From Actinocorallia sp. API 0066 (GTDB lineage: Bacteria; Actinomycetota; Actinomycetes; Streptosporangiales; Streptosporangiaceae), in the NCBI RefSeq assembly GCF_020991275.1, contig NZ_JAJLQY010000013.1:1-64000 (forward strand): DNA of 64,000 nucleotides, written 5' to 3'. The notes beneath the pieces were generated by a model. The model was not told the origin of the DNA and searched no databases. It saw only the letters and a list, made by a program, of their open reading frames with translations. Position 1 is the first letter of the stretch, and every line of letters starts with the position of its first letter. Both the position numbers and the translations under genes were made by a program. Of this stretch, positions 16,647 through 25,063 are shown piece after piece.

Positions 16647-18035
16647 TCAGGACGCCAAACGCGCCCGTGCGGCGGCGATCCTGGCGAGGGTACGGTCGCG
16701 GCCGAGCACCTCGAGGGACTCGAACAGGGGCAGCCCGACCGTCCGGCCGGTGACGGCGACGCGGACGGGCGCCTGCGCCTTGCCGAGCTTCAGCCCGAAC
16801 GTCGTACCGACCGCCTCAAGGCGGGTCTTCAGCTCTTCGGCGTTCCAGGGCGCGTCGCGGTAGGCGTCCTCGGTGGCGGCGAGCAGTTCGGCGGCGGGCT
16901 CCTTCATCGCCTTGTTCCAGGACTGCTCGTCGAAGACCGGTTCGTCCAGGAACGCGAAGTCCGCCAGGTTGTGCACCTCGGACAGGACGGCGACGCGCGT
17001 CTGCGCCAGCTCGGCGAGCCGCTTCCACACCTCGCGGTCCCACGACGGGTCGAGGAACGGTTCGGCGGCCTCGGTGAACGCCTCCAGGGACAGCGCCCTG
17101 ATGTACTCGCCGTTGATCGCGCGCAGCTTCTTGACGTCGAAGAACGCGGGCGAGCTGTTGATGTCGGAGACGGCGAACTCGCCCACCATCTCCGCCCACG
17201 GGACGATCTCGCGGTCGCCGGACGGCGCCCAGCCGAGCAGCATCAGGTAGTTCACCATCGCGTCGGCAAGGTAGCCCTCGGCCTTGTAGTCCTCCAGGGC
17301 GACCTTGTCGCGGCGCTTGGAGAGCTTCTGCCGCTTCTCGTTGACGATGACCGGCACATGCGCCCAGACCGGCGGGAAGTGGCCCAGGGCCTCCCAGAGC
17401 AGCTGCTGCTTGGGCGTGTTGGACAGGTGCTCGTCGCCGCGCAGCACCTCGGTGATGCCCATCTCGATGTCGTCGACGACGTTGGCGAGGATGAACAGCG
17501 GGGAGCCGTCGCTGCGGGCGATGGCGAAGTCCTCCATCGCGGCGTTGGGGAACTCGACGGTGCCGCGCACCCTGTCGTCGACGGTCGTGGCGCCCTCGTC
17601 GGGGGTGCGGAAGCGGACGAGGCCCTCGGTGAGGCCGCGGTCGCGGCAGAAGCCGTCATAGCCGCGGTTGGGGTCGCCGGTGCGGGCGATGACCTCTTCG
17701 CGGGTGCAGGCGCAGTGGTAGGCGCGGCCGCGCTCCAGCAGCCCGGCGACGGCGGCGCGGTGCTGCGGCTCCTGCGCGGACTGCATGAGGGGGCCTTCGA
17801 AGTGCGGGCTGTCGGCGTTGATGCCGATCCACGCCAGCGCGCTGATGATGCCCTCGGTCCACTCGGGGCGGTTGCGGTTGGCGTCGGTGTCCTCGATCCG
17901 CAGCACGAAGGTGCCGCCGGTCTGCTCGGCGATCGCCCAGTTGAACAGGGCGGAGCGGGCGCCGCCGACGTGGAACATGCCGGTGGGCGAGGGCGCGAAG
18001 CGCACCCGGACCTTCGAGGAGACGGAAGAAGACAT
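16647..18035 (-). CDS. gltX: Glutamyl-tRNA synthetase
   Basis: This 462-aa class I aminoacyl-tRNA synthetase charges tRNA-Glu. The HIGH-like signature is [14 protein letters not shown] near residue 13 and the KMSKS-like loop is KLSKRRDK near residue 237. The N-terminal Rossmann fold and the C-terminal anticodon-binding helical domain are both full length. There is no ribosome-binding site before the ATG, but a TAGGCT -10 hexamer sits six bases upstream, so the mRNA is probably leaderless. Confidence 0.97.
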   Translation of the reverse strand: MSSSVSSKVRVRFAPSPTGMFHVGGARSALFNWAIAEQTGGTFVLRIEDTDANRNRPEWTEGIISALAWIGINADSPHFEGPLMQSAQEPQHRAAVAGLLERGRAYHCACTREEVIARTGDPNRGYDGFCRDRGLTEGLVRFRTPDEGATTVDDRVRGTVEFPNAAMEDFAIARSDGSPLFILANVVDDIEMGITEVLRGDEHLSNTPKQQLLWEALGHFPPVWAHVPVIVNEKRQKLSKRRDKVALEDYKAEGYLADAMVNYLMLLGWAPSGDREIVPWAEMVGEFAVSDINSSPAFFDVKKLRAINGEYIRALSLEAFTEAAEPFLDPSWDREVWKRLAELAQTRVAVLSEVHNLADFAFLDEPVFDEQSWNKAMKEPAAELLAATEDAYRDAPWNAEELKTRLEAVGTTFGLKLGKAQAPVRVAVTGRTVGLPLFESLEVLGRDRTLARIAAARARLAS

Positions 18036-18041
18036 GGGGAA

Positions 18042-18047
18042 AGCCTA
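18042..18047 (-). promoter_or_regulatory. -10 element of a probable leaderless gltX mRNA
   Basis: On the minus strand TAGGCT is followed by TTCCCC and then the ATG of gltX. A weak TTCTGT lies 16 bases further upstream as a possible -35. The absence of any purine-rich site supports leaderless translation. Confidence 0.45.
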
Positions 18048-18139
18048 GCGCTGGTCCAGGCTGACAGAAGATTTTCCTTTCTAGTACGGTATAGCCCGTA
18101 AGATCTATTGTAGGCAGTGGCTTGATCGGGAGGTTCGCC

Positions 18140-20221
18140 ATGGGTGGACGAGGCTTCGCACGTGTGCTGTTCGACGAGGCGCACCGGGAGGCGTGGAGCA
18201 TCAGGCCGGACGCCGTCCGCGCCATGAATCCCGGGCACCCCGCCGACGCGGGCTACACGCGCGCGGCGGAGCTGCTCAGGGCGGCGGGCCACGGGATCGA
18301 GCCGCACACCGAAGGGCCGCTCACCCAAGCCGCACTGGAGGGCAACGACGTCCTGGTGATCGCCCACCCCGCCGAGGACAGGTGGGAGCGCACGACCGGC
18401 CTGGGCTCCCCCGTCTTCACCGCCGGGGAACTCGACGCGATCGAGGCGTTCGTCAGGGCGGGCGGCGGCCTCGTCGTCCTCGCCGAGTGCGAGCAGGACA
18501 AGTACGGGACGAACCTCGACGAGCTCCTCGCCCGGTTCGAGGTCGGCGTCGTCTCCACGACGGTCCAGGACCCGCGCCGCCGCCACCGCGACTCCGCGCA
18601 CTGGGTGCTCGCCGAGCGCGCCGCGCCGTCCGAGGGTGACGACGTGCTCGCGGGCGTCGGCTCCGTCTGCTTCTACCGGGCGGGCGCGCTGACGGCACCG
18701 GTAGGCGGCGAGGTGCTCTTGCGGACGTCGCCCAGCGCCGACCCGGCCGGTGCGCCCTTGGCCGTCGCGCTACGCGCCGGTGCGGGGCGCGTAGCGGTGT
18801 TCGCTGATTCGGACCTGTTCGGCGACGACTCCATCGACGAGCTCGACCACGCCGCCCTGTGGAAGGGCATCGTCACGTGGGCGGCCGGGGAGCCTACGAC
18901 GTCCTCGGGTGCCATCGCCTCCGAGGCGGTAAGGCATCCCGCGTGGACGGACCTCAAGGAGGCCGTCGAGGAGCTGCGTCCGTTGCAGTTGAAGGACGGG
19001 TCGGTGCCTGCGGCGTCCGTCCCCGAGGCGCGCAAGGCGGTCGAGCGGATCGTCGGTGCCGTCCAGGCGCTCGCGCCGCTGTTCCCGCACGACGCCGCCT
19101 ACCTGGACGCCTGCGTGGCCGACCTGCGCCGCTGGGACGCCGACGGCCTGGGCGTCCCGGACTTCCTCGACTCCCTGCTGGCGTTCCAGCCGCAGGAGCG
19201 CCGCGAGGACGGCCTGGAGCACCTCGTGGTCTTCCCGATGTACACGCAGAACGGCAACCCCGACCGGAACGTCGAGGCGGTCCTGCTGCGCGTCGTCTGG
19301 CCGGACTGGCTGGCCGAGCTGGAACGCGCCAGGTACGACAACCCGATGTTCGTGCCGGTCGCCTTCACGGACTTCACCGCCGGTTATGACACGAACTCGG
19401 CTGTGCTGTTCCCGGAGACGGTCGCCGTCCGGGAGACGCCCGCGCGGTTCACGTGGGGCGGCATCTTCTGCGACCGGGAGGCGGCCCGCTTCCGTCGCGT
19501 CGCTCTCGCCGCCGCTGACACGCTCCGCCTACCGCTCCCGCCTGACGCGGCCCGCCTGTTGGCGTCGCAGGAGCTCGCCCAGGACACGTTCGTCCTGTGG
19601 GACCTCATCCACGACCGCACGCACAGCCACGGCGACCTCCCCTTCGACCCGTTCATGATCAAGCAGCGGATGCCGTACTGGATGTACGCCCTGGAGGAGC
19701 TGCGCTGCGACCTGAACACGTTCCGGGAGGCCACCCGCCTCGACGTCCCGCACGCCCCGCTCGTGCGGTACGCGATACTGTTCGACAGGCTGTTCCGCTT
19801 CCCGATCACCGGGGCGCGGGTGCGCAACTACGACGGCCTCGGCGGCCAGCTGCTGTTCGCCTACCTGCACAAGCACGGCGTGCTGCACTGGACCGACAAC
19901 CGGCTTACGCTCGACTGGGAGCGGCTGCCCGCGACCGTCACCGCGCTGTGCGAGGAGGTCGAGGAGCTGTACCGGGACGGCATCGACAGGCCGAAGCTCG
20001 CCCACTGGCTCGCCGCCCACGACCTCGTCGCGCGCTACGTAGAACCGCACCCGGGCTCCACGTGGGCGCGGGGCGCGGACGCGCTGCCGCTCGCCGAGCC
20101 GCCCAGGGCGTGGGTGGACGCGGTGCTGCCCGACGAGTTCCCGCTCAGCATGTTCTACGAGGCCCTGGCCAAGCGCCTGGGCGACGTCATCGACTCCACG
20201 AAGGGGATCCGGGCCGCATGA
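18140..20221 (+). CDS. DUF6421-type protein with putative metal-binding core
   Basis: This 693-aa protein has an N-terminal region (about residues 1-250) resembling a GATase-like/DUF4350 fold, with segments DVLVIAHP and GAGRVAVFADSDLF. The C-terminal half (about 280-690) corresponds, as far as I can recognise, to DUF6421. A striking cluster of potential ligands is His491, Asp492, His495 and His497 in IHDRTHSHGD, followed by EELRCD (Glu519, Glu520, Asp524). That looks like a metal site, perhaps of a hydrolase. The ATG at 18140 follows CGGGAGG. Its stop overlaps the threonine aldolase start as ATGA, so the two are translated together. Function is unknown; the context suggests amino-acid metabolism. 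Confidence 0.7.
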   Translation: MGGRGFARVLFDEAHREAWSIRPDAVRAMNPGHPADAGYTRAAELLRAAGHGIEPHTEGPLTQAALEGNDVLVIAHPAEDRWERTTGLGSPVFTAGELDAIEAFVRAGGGLVVLAECEQDKYGTNLDELLARFEVGVVSTTVQDPRRRHRDSAHWVLAERAAPSEGDDVLAGVGSVCFYRAGALTAPVGGEVLLRTSPSADPAGAPLAVALRAGAGRVAVFADSDLFGDDSIDELDHAALWKGIVTWAAGEPTTSSGAIASEAVRHPAWTDLKEAVEELRPLQLKDGSVPAASVPEARKAVERIVGAVQALAPLFPHDAAYLDACVADLRRWDADGLGVPDFLDSLLAFQPQERREDGLEHLVVFPMYTQNGNPDRNVEAVLLRVVWPDWLAELERARYDNPMFVPVAFTDFTAGYDTNSAVLFPETVAVRETPARFTWGGIFCDREAARFRRVALAAADTLRLPLPPDAARLLASQELAQDTFVLWDLIHDRTHSHGDLPFDPFMIKQRMPYWMYALEELRCDLNTFREATRLDVPHAPLVRYAILFDRLFRFPITGARVRNYDGLGGQLLFAYLHKHGVLHWTDNRLTLDWERLPATVTALCEEVEELYRDGIDRPKLAHWLAAHDLVARYVEPHPGSTWARGADALPLAEPPRAWVDAVLPDEFPLSMFYEALAKRLGDVIDSTKGIRAA

Positions 20222-21267
20222 GCACCCTGCACGATCCGTCTACGCGCGGCTTCGCGAGCGACAACTACTCGGGCATCCACCCCGAGGTGCTCGACGCGAT
20301 AGCCGAGGCCAACGGAGGCCACCAGGGCGCCTACGGGGGCGACGACTACACGGCCCGCCTCCAGGACGTCGTCCGCGAGCACTTCGGGGCGCGCGCCGAG
20401 GCGTTCCCGGTGTTCAACGGGACGGGCGCGAACGTCGTCGCGCTGTCGGCCGCGACAAGCCGCTGGTCGGCGGTGGTGTGCGCGGAGACGGCCCACGTCA
20501 ACGTGGACGAGGGCGGCGCGCCGGAGAAGGTCTCGGGGATCAAGCTGTGGACCGTGCCGACACCCGACGGCAAGCTCACGCCCGCGCTGGTGGACCGGCA
20601 GGCGTGGGGCTGGGGCGACGAGCACAGGGCGCAGCCGCACGCCGTCTCGATCAGCCAGACGACGGAGTTGGGCACCTGCTACACGCCCGAGGAGATCGCC
20701 GAGTTGGCTGTGCACGCGCACGAGCGCGGCATGCTGCTGCACGTCGACGGCGCGCGGATCGCCAACGCGGCGGCCACGCTCGACCTGCCGCTGCGCTCGT
20801 TCACGACGGACGCCGGGGTGGACCTCGTGTCGCTGGGCGGTACGAAGAACGGGGCGATGCTGGGCGAAGCGGTCGTCGTGCTCAATCCGGAGCTGACCGG
20901 GCCGATCAAGTACCTGCGGAAGTCGGCGATGCAGCTGGCGTCCAAGATGCGGTTCGTCTCCGCGCAGCTCATCGCGCTCTACGAGGGCGATCTGTGGCTG
21001 CGGAACGCCCGGCACGCCAACGCGATGGCGCGGCGCCTTGAGGAGGCCGTCAGGGGCCTGCCGGGGCTGACCGTGCTGCGGCCCGTCCAGTCGAACGCGG
21101 TGTTCGCGGTGCTGCCGCGCGAGGCGACCGAGCGGCTGCAGAAGCGGTTCCGGTTCTACACCTGGGACGAGCGGACGGGCGAGGTCCGGTGGATGGCCTC
21201 GTTCGACACGACAGAGGCAGACATCGACGCGTTCGCGGCGGCCGTCGCCGCGGAGCTGCGCGGCTGA
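20218..21267 (+). CDS. ltaE: Low-specificity L-threonine aldolase
   Basis: This 349-aa PLP enzyme of fold type I cleaves threonine or allo-threonine to glycine and acetaldehyde. The Schiff-base lysine is Lys210 in GGTKNGAM, and the aspartate that binds the PLP nitrogen is in LLHVDGARIANAA. The start ATG overlaps the preceding DUF6421 gene stop (ATGA), and the next gene begins two bases after this stop. Such tight packing indicates one transcript. The substrate could be another beta-hydroxy amino acid. Confidence 0.9.
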   Translation: MSTLHDPSTRGFASDNYSGIHPEVLDAIAEANGGHQGAYGGDDYTARLQDVVREHFGARAEAFPVFNGTGANVVALSAATSRWSAVVCAETAHVNVDEGGAPEKVSGIKLWTVPTPDGKLTPALVDRQAWGWGDEHRAQPHAVSISQTTELGTCYTPEEIAELAVHAHERGMLLHVDGARIANAAATLDLPLRSFTTDAGVDLVSLGGTKNGAMLGEAVVVLNPELTGPIKYLRKSAMQLASKMRFVSAQLIALYEGDLWLRNARHANAMARRLEEAVRGLPGLTVLRPVQSNAVFAVLPREATERLQKRFRFYTWDERTGEVRWMASFDTTEADIDAFAAAVAAELRG

Positions 21268-21269
21268 CG

Positions 21270-22100
21270 GTGCTGTCCGACGTCCCGCCAACGCCGCTCG
21301 TGGAGGTCTTCGACGCGCGGCTCGGCGGGGTCAGGCTGCTGCTGAAACGGGACGATCTGATCGATCCGGAGATTCCCGGGAACAAGTGGCGGAAGCTGCG
21401 GTACAACCTCGCGGAGGCGGCCGCGCTCGGGCACGACACCCTGCTGACGTTCGGCGGCGCCTACTCCAACCACATCCGCGCGACGGCGGCGGCCGGGGCG
21501 CGGTTCGGGTTCCGGACGATCGGCGTCATCCGTGGCGAGGAGCACGTTCCGCTCAATCCGGTGCTGGCGTTCGCGGCGGCGCGCGGGATGGAGCTGCGGT
21601 ACGTCTCGCGGACGGCCTATCGGGACAAACCGGTGCCTCCCGGGCGGTTCTATGTGTTGCCGGAAGGCGGCTCGAACGGGCTCGCGGTGCGGGGATGCGC
21701 GGAGCTCGCCGCCGAGATCACCGTCCCGTACGACGTGCTGTGCTGCCCCGTCGGAACGGGCGGGACGCTCGCGGGGCTGGCGCTCGGCCTGCGTCCCGGC
21801 GCCCGCGCGCTCGGCTTCGCGGTGCTGAAGGGCGGCGGGTTCCTCGCCGACGAGGTCCGCCGCCTCCAGGACGAGTACGGGCGCGCCTGCGCGGCCTGGT
21901 CCCTGCGGACCGACTTCCACCACGGCGGCTACGCGCGCACGACCCCTGAACTGGACGCCTTCGTCACCGACTTCGCCGCCCGCCACGGGGTCGCCCTGGA
22001 TCCGATCTACACCGGCAAGATGCTTTACGGCGTGTACGCGATGGCCGCCTCCGGCGAGTTGCCTACCGGCACGACGGTCGTCGCCGTCATCACCGGCTGA
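21270..22100 (+). CDS. ACC deaminase / D-cysteine desulfhydrase family PLP enzyme
   Basis: This 276-aa protein belongs to the fold type II PLP family. The PLP lysine is Lys39 in IPGNKWRKLRYNL, followed by the FGGAYSNHIRA block and the phosphate-binding GTGGTLAG loop. Members deaminate 1-aminocyclopropane-1-carboxylate or desulfurate D-cysteine. At 276 residues it is shorter than most (about 330), mainly near the N-terminus, as in several actinobacterial relatives. The GTG start lies two bases after the threonine aldolase stop; longer in-frame starts overlap that gene. Together with its neighbours it suggests degradation of small amino acids. Exact substrate not deducible. Confidence 0.82.
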   Translation: MLSDVPPTPLVEVFDARLGGVRLLLKRDDLIDPEIPGNKWRKLRYNLAEAAALGHDTLLTFGGAYSNHIRATAAAGARFGFRTIGVIRGEEHVPLNPVLAFAAARGMELRYVSRTAYRDKPVPPGRFYVLPEGGSNGLAVRGCAELAAEITVPYDVLCCPVGTGGTLAGLALGLRPGARALGFAVLKGGGFLADEVRRLQDEYGRACAAWSLRTDFHHGGYARTTPELDAFVTDFAARHGVALDPIYTGKMLYGVYAMAASGELPTGTTVVAVITG

Positions 22101-22151
22101 GACGGGGCCTTCCAGGGGCCACCGTCCCCTTCCGTCGGTCCCGGCGTCCCG

Positions 22152-23057
22152 TCAGGGGGCGCGTAGGAGGTCGAGGAGCCCCGCGTCGCCGTCCTTCTCC
22201 CTGCCCTCTCTGAGGGCGCGTTCCATCAGGGCCAGGTAGGGGGCGACGAGCTCCGGCGAGACCCGCCGCTCGGCGGCGGTGCGCAGCAGGGTGGCGGCGC
22301 CCGCCACCTGCATGCGCAGACCGGAGTCGGTGTCCGGTTCGGGCGCGCCCGCCGCCAGTCGGGCGGCGGTCTCGTGGACGGAACCGGCCATCGCCGTCAG
22401 GAAGCCGGCGAGCAGGTCGGCGAAGGCGGGCAGGTCGAGGCCCTCGTCGCGGACCAGGGCGAACGCGTGGGTCGTGCCGCCGAACATGCCGTACATGGCG
22501 CTCAGGAGGGCGACGTCGAGCAGCGCCGCGCGGCCGGGCGCCGCGCCGGTGTAGTGCGGCTCGGCCGGGACCGCCAGCGTGTCCCGGTGCGCGGCGAACA
22601 CGTCGTCGTCGCCGCTGTAGAGGACGAAGGCGCCGCTTCCGGGCACGCCGATCATCGGCGGGACCGCCATGACGCCGCCGCTGAGGAACCGGGCGCCGCG
22701 CCCGTGCGCCCACGCGGCCCGTCCCCTGGCGTCCTCGGGCGTGCCGGTGGTGAGGTCGACGAGGGCGCGTCCGGTGAGGTCGGCGCCGTCGAGCGCCGTC
22801 CCGACCGAGGCGTCGTCCCACAGGACGGTCACGACGAGGTCGGCGGCCGCGACGGCGGCCGCGGCGGTCCGCGCGACGTCGGCGCCCGCCGCGGCGAGGT
22901 CACGGGTGCGCTCGGCCGTGCGGTTCCAGACGGTGAGGGGATGGCCGGCGGCCAGCCAGGCCCGCCCGAACGCGGTGCCCATCGCCCCGGTTCCGAGCAG
23001 GCTCACCCTGGCTGCCGGTGTGTCGTGCGGTGTCGTCGGGTGCGCGAAGATCGTCAT
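22152..23057 (-). CDS. NAD(P)-binding 6PGDH-like / imine reductase family oxidoreductase
   Basis: This 301-aa protein has an N-terminal Rossmann domain with the dinucleotide motif LLGTGAMG and a C-terminal helical domain. The segments DVALLSAMYGMFGG and LRMQVAGAATLLRTA are characteristic of the imine reductase and related beta-hydroxyacid dehydrogenase branch. It would reduce a carbonyl or imine with NADPH. The ATG at 23057 has a good site, GAGGGTGAGGGC, just upstream; an earlier in-frame start is less likely. It is divergent from an HxlR regulator with a 94-base gap holding a small palindrome, a common arrangement for oxidoreductases controlled by HxlR. Confidence 0.82.
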   Translation of the reverse strand: MTIFAHPTTPHDTPAARVSLLGTGAMGTAFGRAWLAAGHPLTVWNRTAERTRDLAAAGADVARTAAAAVAAADLVVTVLWDDASVGTALDGADLTGRALVDLTTGTPEDARGRAAWAHGRGARFLSGGVMAVPPMIGVPGSGAFVLYSGDDDVFAAHRDTLAVPAEPHYTGAAPGRAALLDVALLSAMYGMFGGTTHAFALVRDEGLDLPAFADLLAGFLTAMAGSVHETAARLAAGAPEPDTDSGLRMQVAGAATLLRTAAERRVSPELVAPYLALMERALREGREKDGDAGLLDLLRAP

Positions 23058-23090
23058 GCCCTCACCCTCGTGCGGCCCGTACCCGGTCAC

Positions 23091-23102
23091 AAGTACGCAC
23101 TT
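23091..23102. promoter_or_regulatory. Candidate HxlR operator
   Basis: AAGT-ACGC-ACTT is a short inverted repeat in the middle of the divergent gap between the reductase and the HxlR gene. HxlR family proteins bind as dimers to similar small palindromes. Support is only position and symmetry. Confidence 0.35.
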
Positions 23103-23151
23103 CAAGGTGGGTGGTTACCTTGGGGAAAGCGACAAGCTCAGGAGGCACCCG

Positions 23152-23484
23152 TTGCGCACGACAGGCCGACCCGCCGCCCACCACTGCGGGACCGCCGCAG
23201 CTCTCGACGTCATCGCGGGCCGCTGGAAGGTCGCCATCCTCTGGGAGCTCGACAACGGAGTCCGCCGCTTCGGCGCCCTCCGCCGGGCCCTGGACGGCGT
23301 CACCGAGAAGGTGCTCGCCGCCCAGCTCCGCGAACTCGAGGCCGACGGCATCGTGCGCCGTGAAGTCCACCCCGAGACCCCGCCGCGCGTCGAGTACTCC
23401 CTCACCCCCGTCGGGCAGGCCCTCAACAAGGCGCTGGACCCCCTGGGCGCCTGGGCCGACGACCACCTCCGACCGGCCTCGTAG
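23152..23484 (+). CDS. HxlR family transcriptional regulator
   Basis: This 110-aa winged-helix protein has the family core LDVIAGRWKVAILWEL, a recognition helix region around VTEKVLAAQLRELEADGIV and the wing PRVEYSLTPVGQ. A single N-terminal Cys12 occupies the place where many HxlR/YodB/HypR proteins carry a redox- or electrophile-sensing cysteine. The TTG at 23152 is chosen because AGGAGGC lies six bases upstream and because an upstream start would add antisense-derived sequence. It probably controls the divergent reductase gene and itself through the short palindrome between them. Confidence 0.85.
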   Translation: MRTTGRPAAHHCGTAAALDVIAGRWKVAILWELDNGVRRFGALRRALDGVTEKVLAAQLRELEADGIVRREVHPETPPRVEYSLTPVGQALNKALDPLGAWADDHLRPAS

Positions 23485-23513
23485 CCGCCGGGTAGGGACG
23501 GCCCGGGGTTGGT

Positions 23514-24686
23514 TCAGGTGGCGAGGCGGATGGGGGACATGAAGGCGTTGCGGGCGCTGGCGGTGGCGAGCGGGGCTGGGGGCGGGGCAGGGGTCAGGGT
23601 GGGGGCGGGGAGGTCGAGGGCGGTGGACAGGAGTGCGGCTTCGGCCTCCAGGGCGGGGAGCAGGGTCGGTGGAGTGTCGGGGAAGAGGGCGTGGCGGAGG
23701 GTGAGGGATTCGGGGGTGGCGTCGAAGTCCCAGACTCCGGCGACGACGCCGTCGTGGAGGATGACGGAGGTGCCGTTGCCGGACTTGTCGTAGACGTGGG
23801 GATGGGTGTCGGGGGTGGTGAGGCGGGGGGCGCGGTTGGGCAGGGCGTAGCCCATCATCAGGGCGTCCCAGTACGGCAGGAGGCGGACGCCGGTGGGCGG
23901 GGCGGCGTCGCGCAGGTCGGGGAGGTCGGCGGTGAGGACGAGGGCGGGCGCGCCCGCCACGCTGACCTCCGTGGTGTCGAGTTCGGCGAGGGCGGCCTTG
24001 GTGTCGCGGACCGTCCAGCCCGCCCACCACCTGAGGTCGGCGACGGTGGCGGGGCCGAACCCGTGCAGGTAGCGGCGGGCCAGCTCGACCCGCGCCTCCT
24101 CCGGCTCCGCCCTGGTCGGCGGCGTGCCCGTCCAGGACTCCCAGGCGGTGTAGGCGTAGGCGTCGCTGCGCCAGCCGCCGCGCACCTCGGCGCGGACCAG
24201 GCGGCACTCCCTGCCCATGAGCGCGATGACGTACTGGAAGTCCTTGACGACGTCGCCCAGGGCGGCCCGGATCTCGGCGCCGGTGGCCGACGGCACGGAG
24301 GCGAGGTGCGCGAGGACGCGCGCGGAGAGCGCCTCGTACTCGTCCTCGGTGATGCCGATCTGCTTGAGCAGGCGGGCCCGCGCGCGTGGCCCTCCCGCGT
24401 GTGTGGCGGCGAGCACGACGGGCAGGTCGGCGGCGCCGACCGCGAAGTTCATCTCGTGCATGGCGCGGACCCGCACGAGGCTGCGCTCGGTGTACAGCGC
24501 GCGATCCAGATCGGCCAGCCGGAACCCCTCGACGCGCGCGGCGAACGTCAGGTAGCACGTGGGCGCCGAACCGAACGCGCCGACGACGACCCGCGCCGCG
24601 TCCTCGACCGAGGCCAGCCGCTGCCCCGCCAGCCCCTGCCGCCGCGCCACAAGGCCGCGTGCCTGCGCGTACGTGAACTCTTCCAC
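23514..24686 (-). CDS. Winged-helix (HTH_42) protein, AlkZ-like but without the catalytic Gln motif
   Basis: This protein of about 390 aa belongs to the winged-helix HTH_42 family that includes AlkZ/YcaQ DNA glycosylases. Family segments seen are FAARVEGFRLADLDRAL, MHEMNF, WWAGWTVRDTKAAL and LLPYWDALMMGY. In AlkZ homologues the catalytic QxQ or QxD stands just before the xxxWARVxGF segment; here that place reads GSAPTCYLTFAARVEGF and has no Gln. Glycosylase activity is therefore doubtful and a DNA-binding role may remain. The start is either the GTG at 24686, with a TAGCCT -10 seven bases upstream and no ribosome site, or an ATG at 24716. Confidence 0.75.
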   Translation of the reverse strand: MEEFTYAQARGLVARRQGLAGQRLASVEDAARVVVGAFGSAPTCYLTFAARVEGFRLADLDRALYTERSLVRVRAMHEMNFAVGAADLPVVLAATHAGGPRARARLLKQIGITEDEYEALSARVLAHLASVPSATGAEIRAALGDVVKDFQYVIALMGRECRLVRAEVRGGWRSDAYAYTAWESWTGTPPTRAEPEEARVELARRYLHGFGPATVADLRWWAGWTVRDTKAALAELDTTEVSVAGAPALVLTADLPDLRDAAPPTGVRLLPYWDALMMGYALPNRAPRLTTPDTHPHVYDKSGNGTSVILHDGVVAGVWDFDATPESLTLRHALFPDTPPTLLPALEAEAALLSTALDLPAPTLTPAPPPAPLATASARNAFMSPIRLAT

Positions 24687-24794
24687 GCCCGCCAGGCTAA
24701 CGACCCCCACCGACATTCTCCGGCCCTGCCCGAACGGACCTAACCGGCGAACCACACCAAAGCGCCGTTCGGCTAGGTGACGGTACCCCTCCAC

Positions 24795-24813
24795 TCAGGT
24801 AAGGCTTGCCTTT
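24795..24813. promoter_or_regulatory. Orphan iron box (IdeR/DmdR-like)
   Basis: TCAGGTAAGGCTTGCCTTT matches 13 of 19 positions of the DtxR/IdeR consensus TTAGGTTAGGCTAACCTAA. It lies in a 360-base region without an obvious long gene. The nearest targets are the minus-strand AlkZ-like gene (start 24686 or 24716) and a possible 32-codon ORF on the plus strand at 24827-24925. Confidence 0.55.
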
Positions 24814-25018
24814 CTTTACCGAAAGCATGGTGTCGGAGACGCGCCGCTTGGGCATCCTTGGATCAGCGGAAAGACTCCCACCGGTTCCCAGACCAGCGGA
24901 TGACGGTCCTCCGGGGCCAGGGTGAGGGACGGTGTGGACACGGCCGGGTCACTCAGTGCAGCCCCCTGGTGCTGAGCGGCCCGGCCTCCTTACGTCTCGA
25001 CACGTCTCGACGTCTCGG

Positions 25019-25063
25019 CTCAGCCCGTCTCGTCTCAGCCCGTCTCGTCTCAGCCCGTCTCGG
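25019..25063. repeat. 15-bp tandem repeat, three copies
   Basis: CTCAGCCCGTCTCGT occurs at 25019, 25034 and 25049, the last copy with one change. The third copy overlaps the final codons of the ABC ATPase gene, so the array looks like slippage duplication of its 3' end. Related TCTCGACACGTCTCGAC sequence precedes it from about 24993. Confidence 0.85.
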
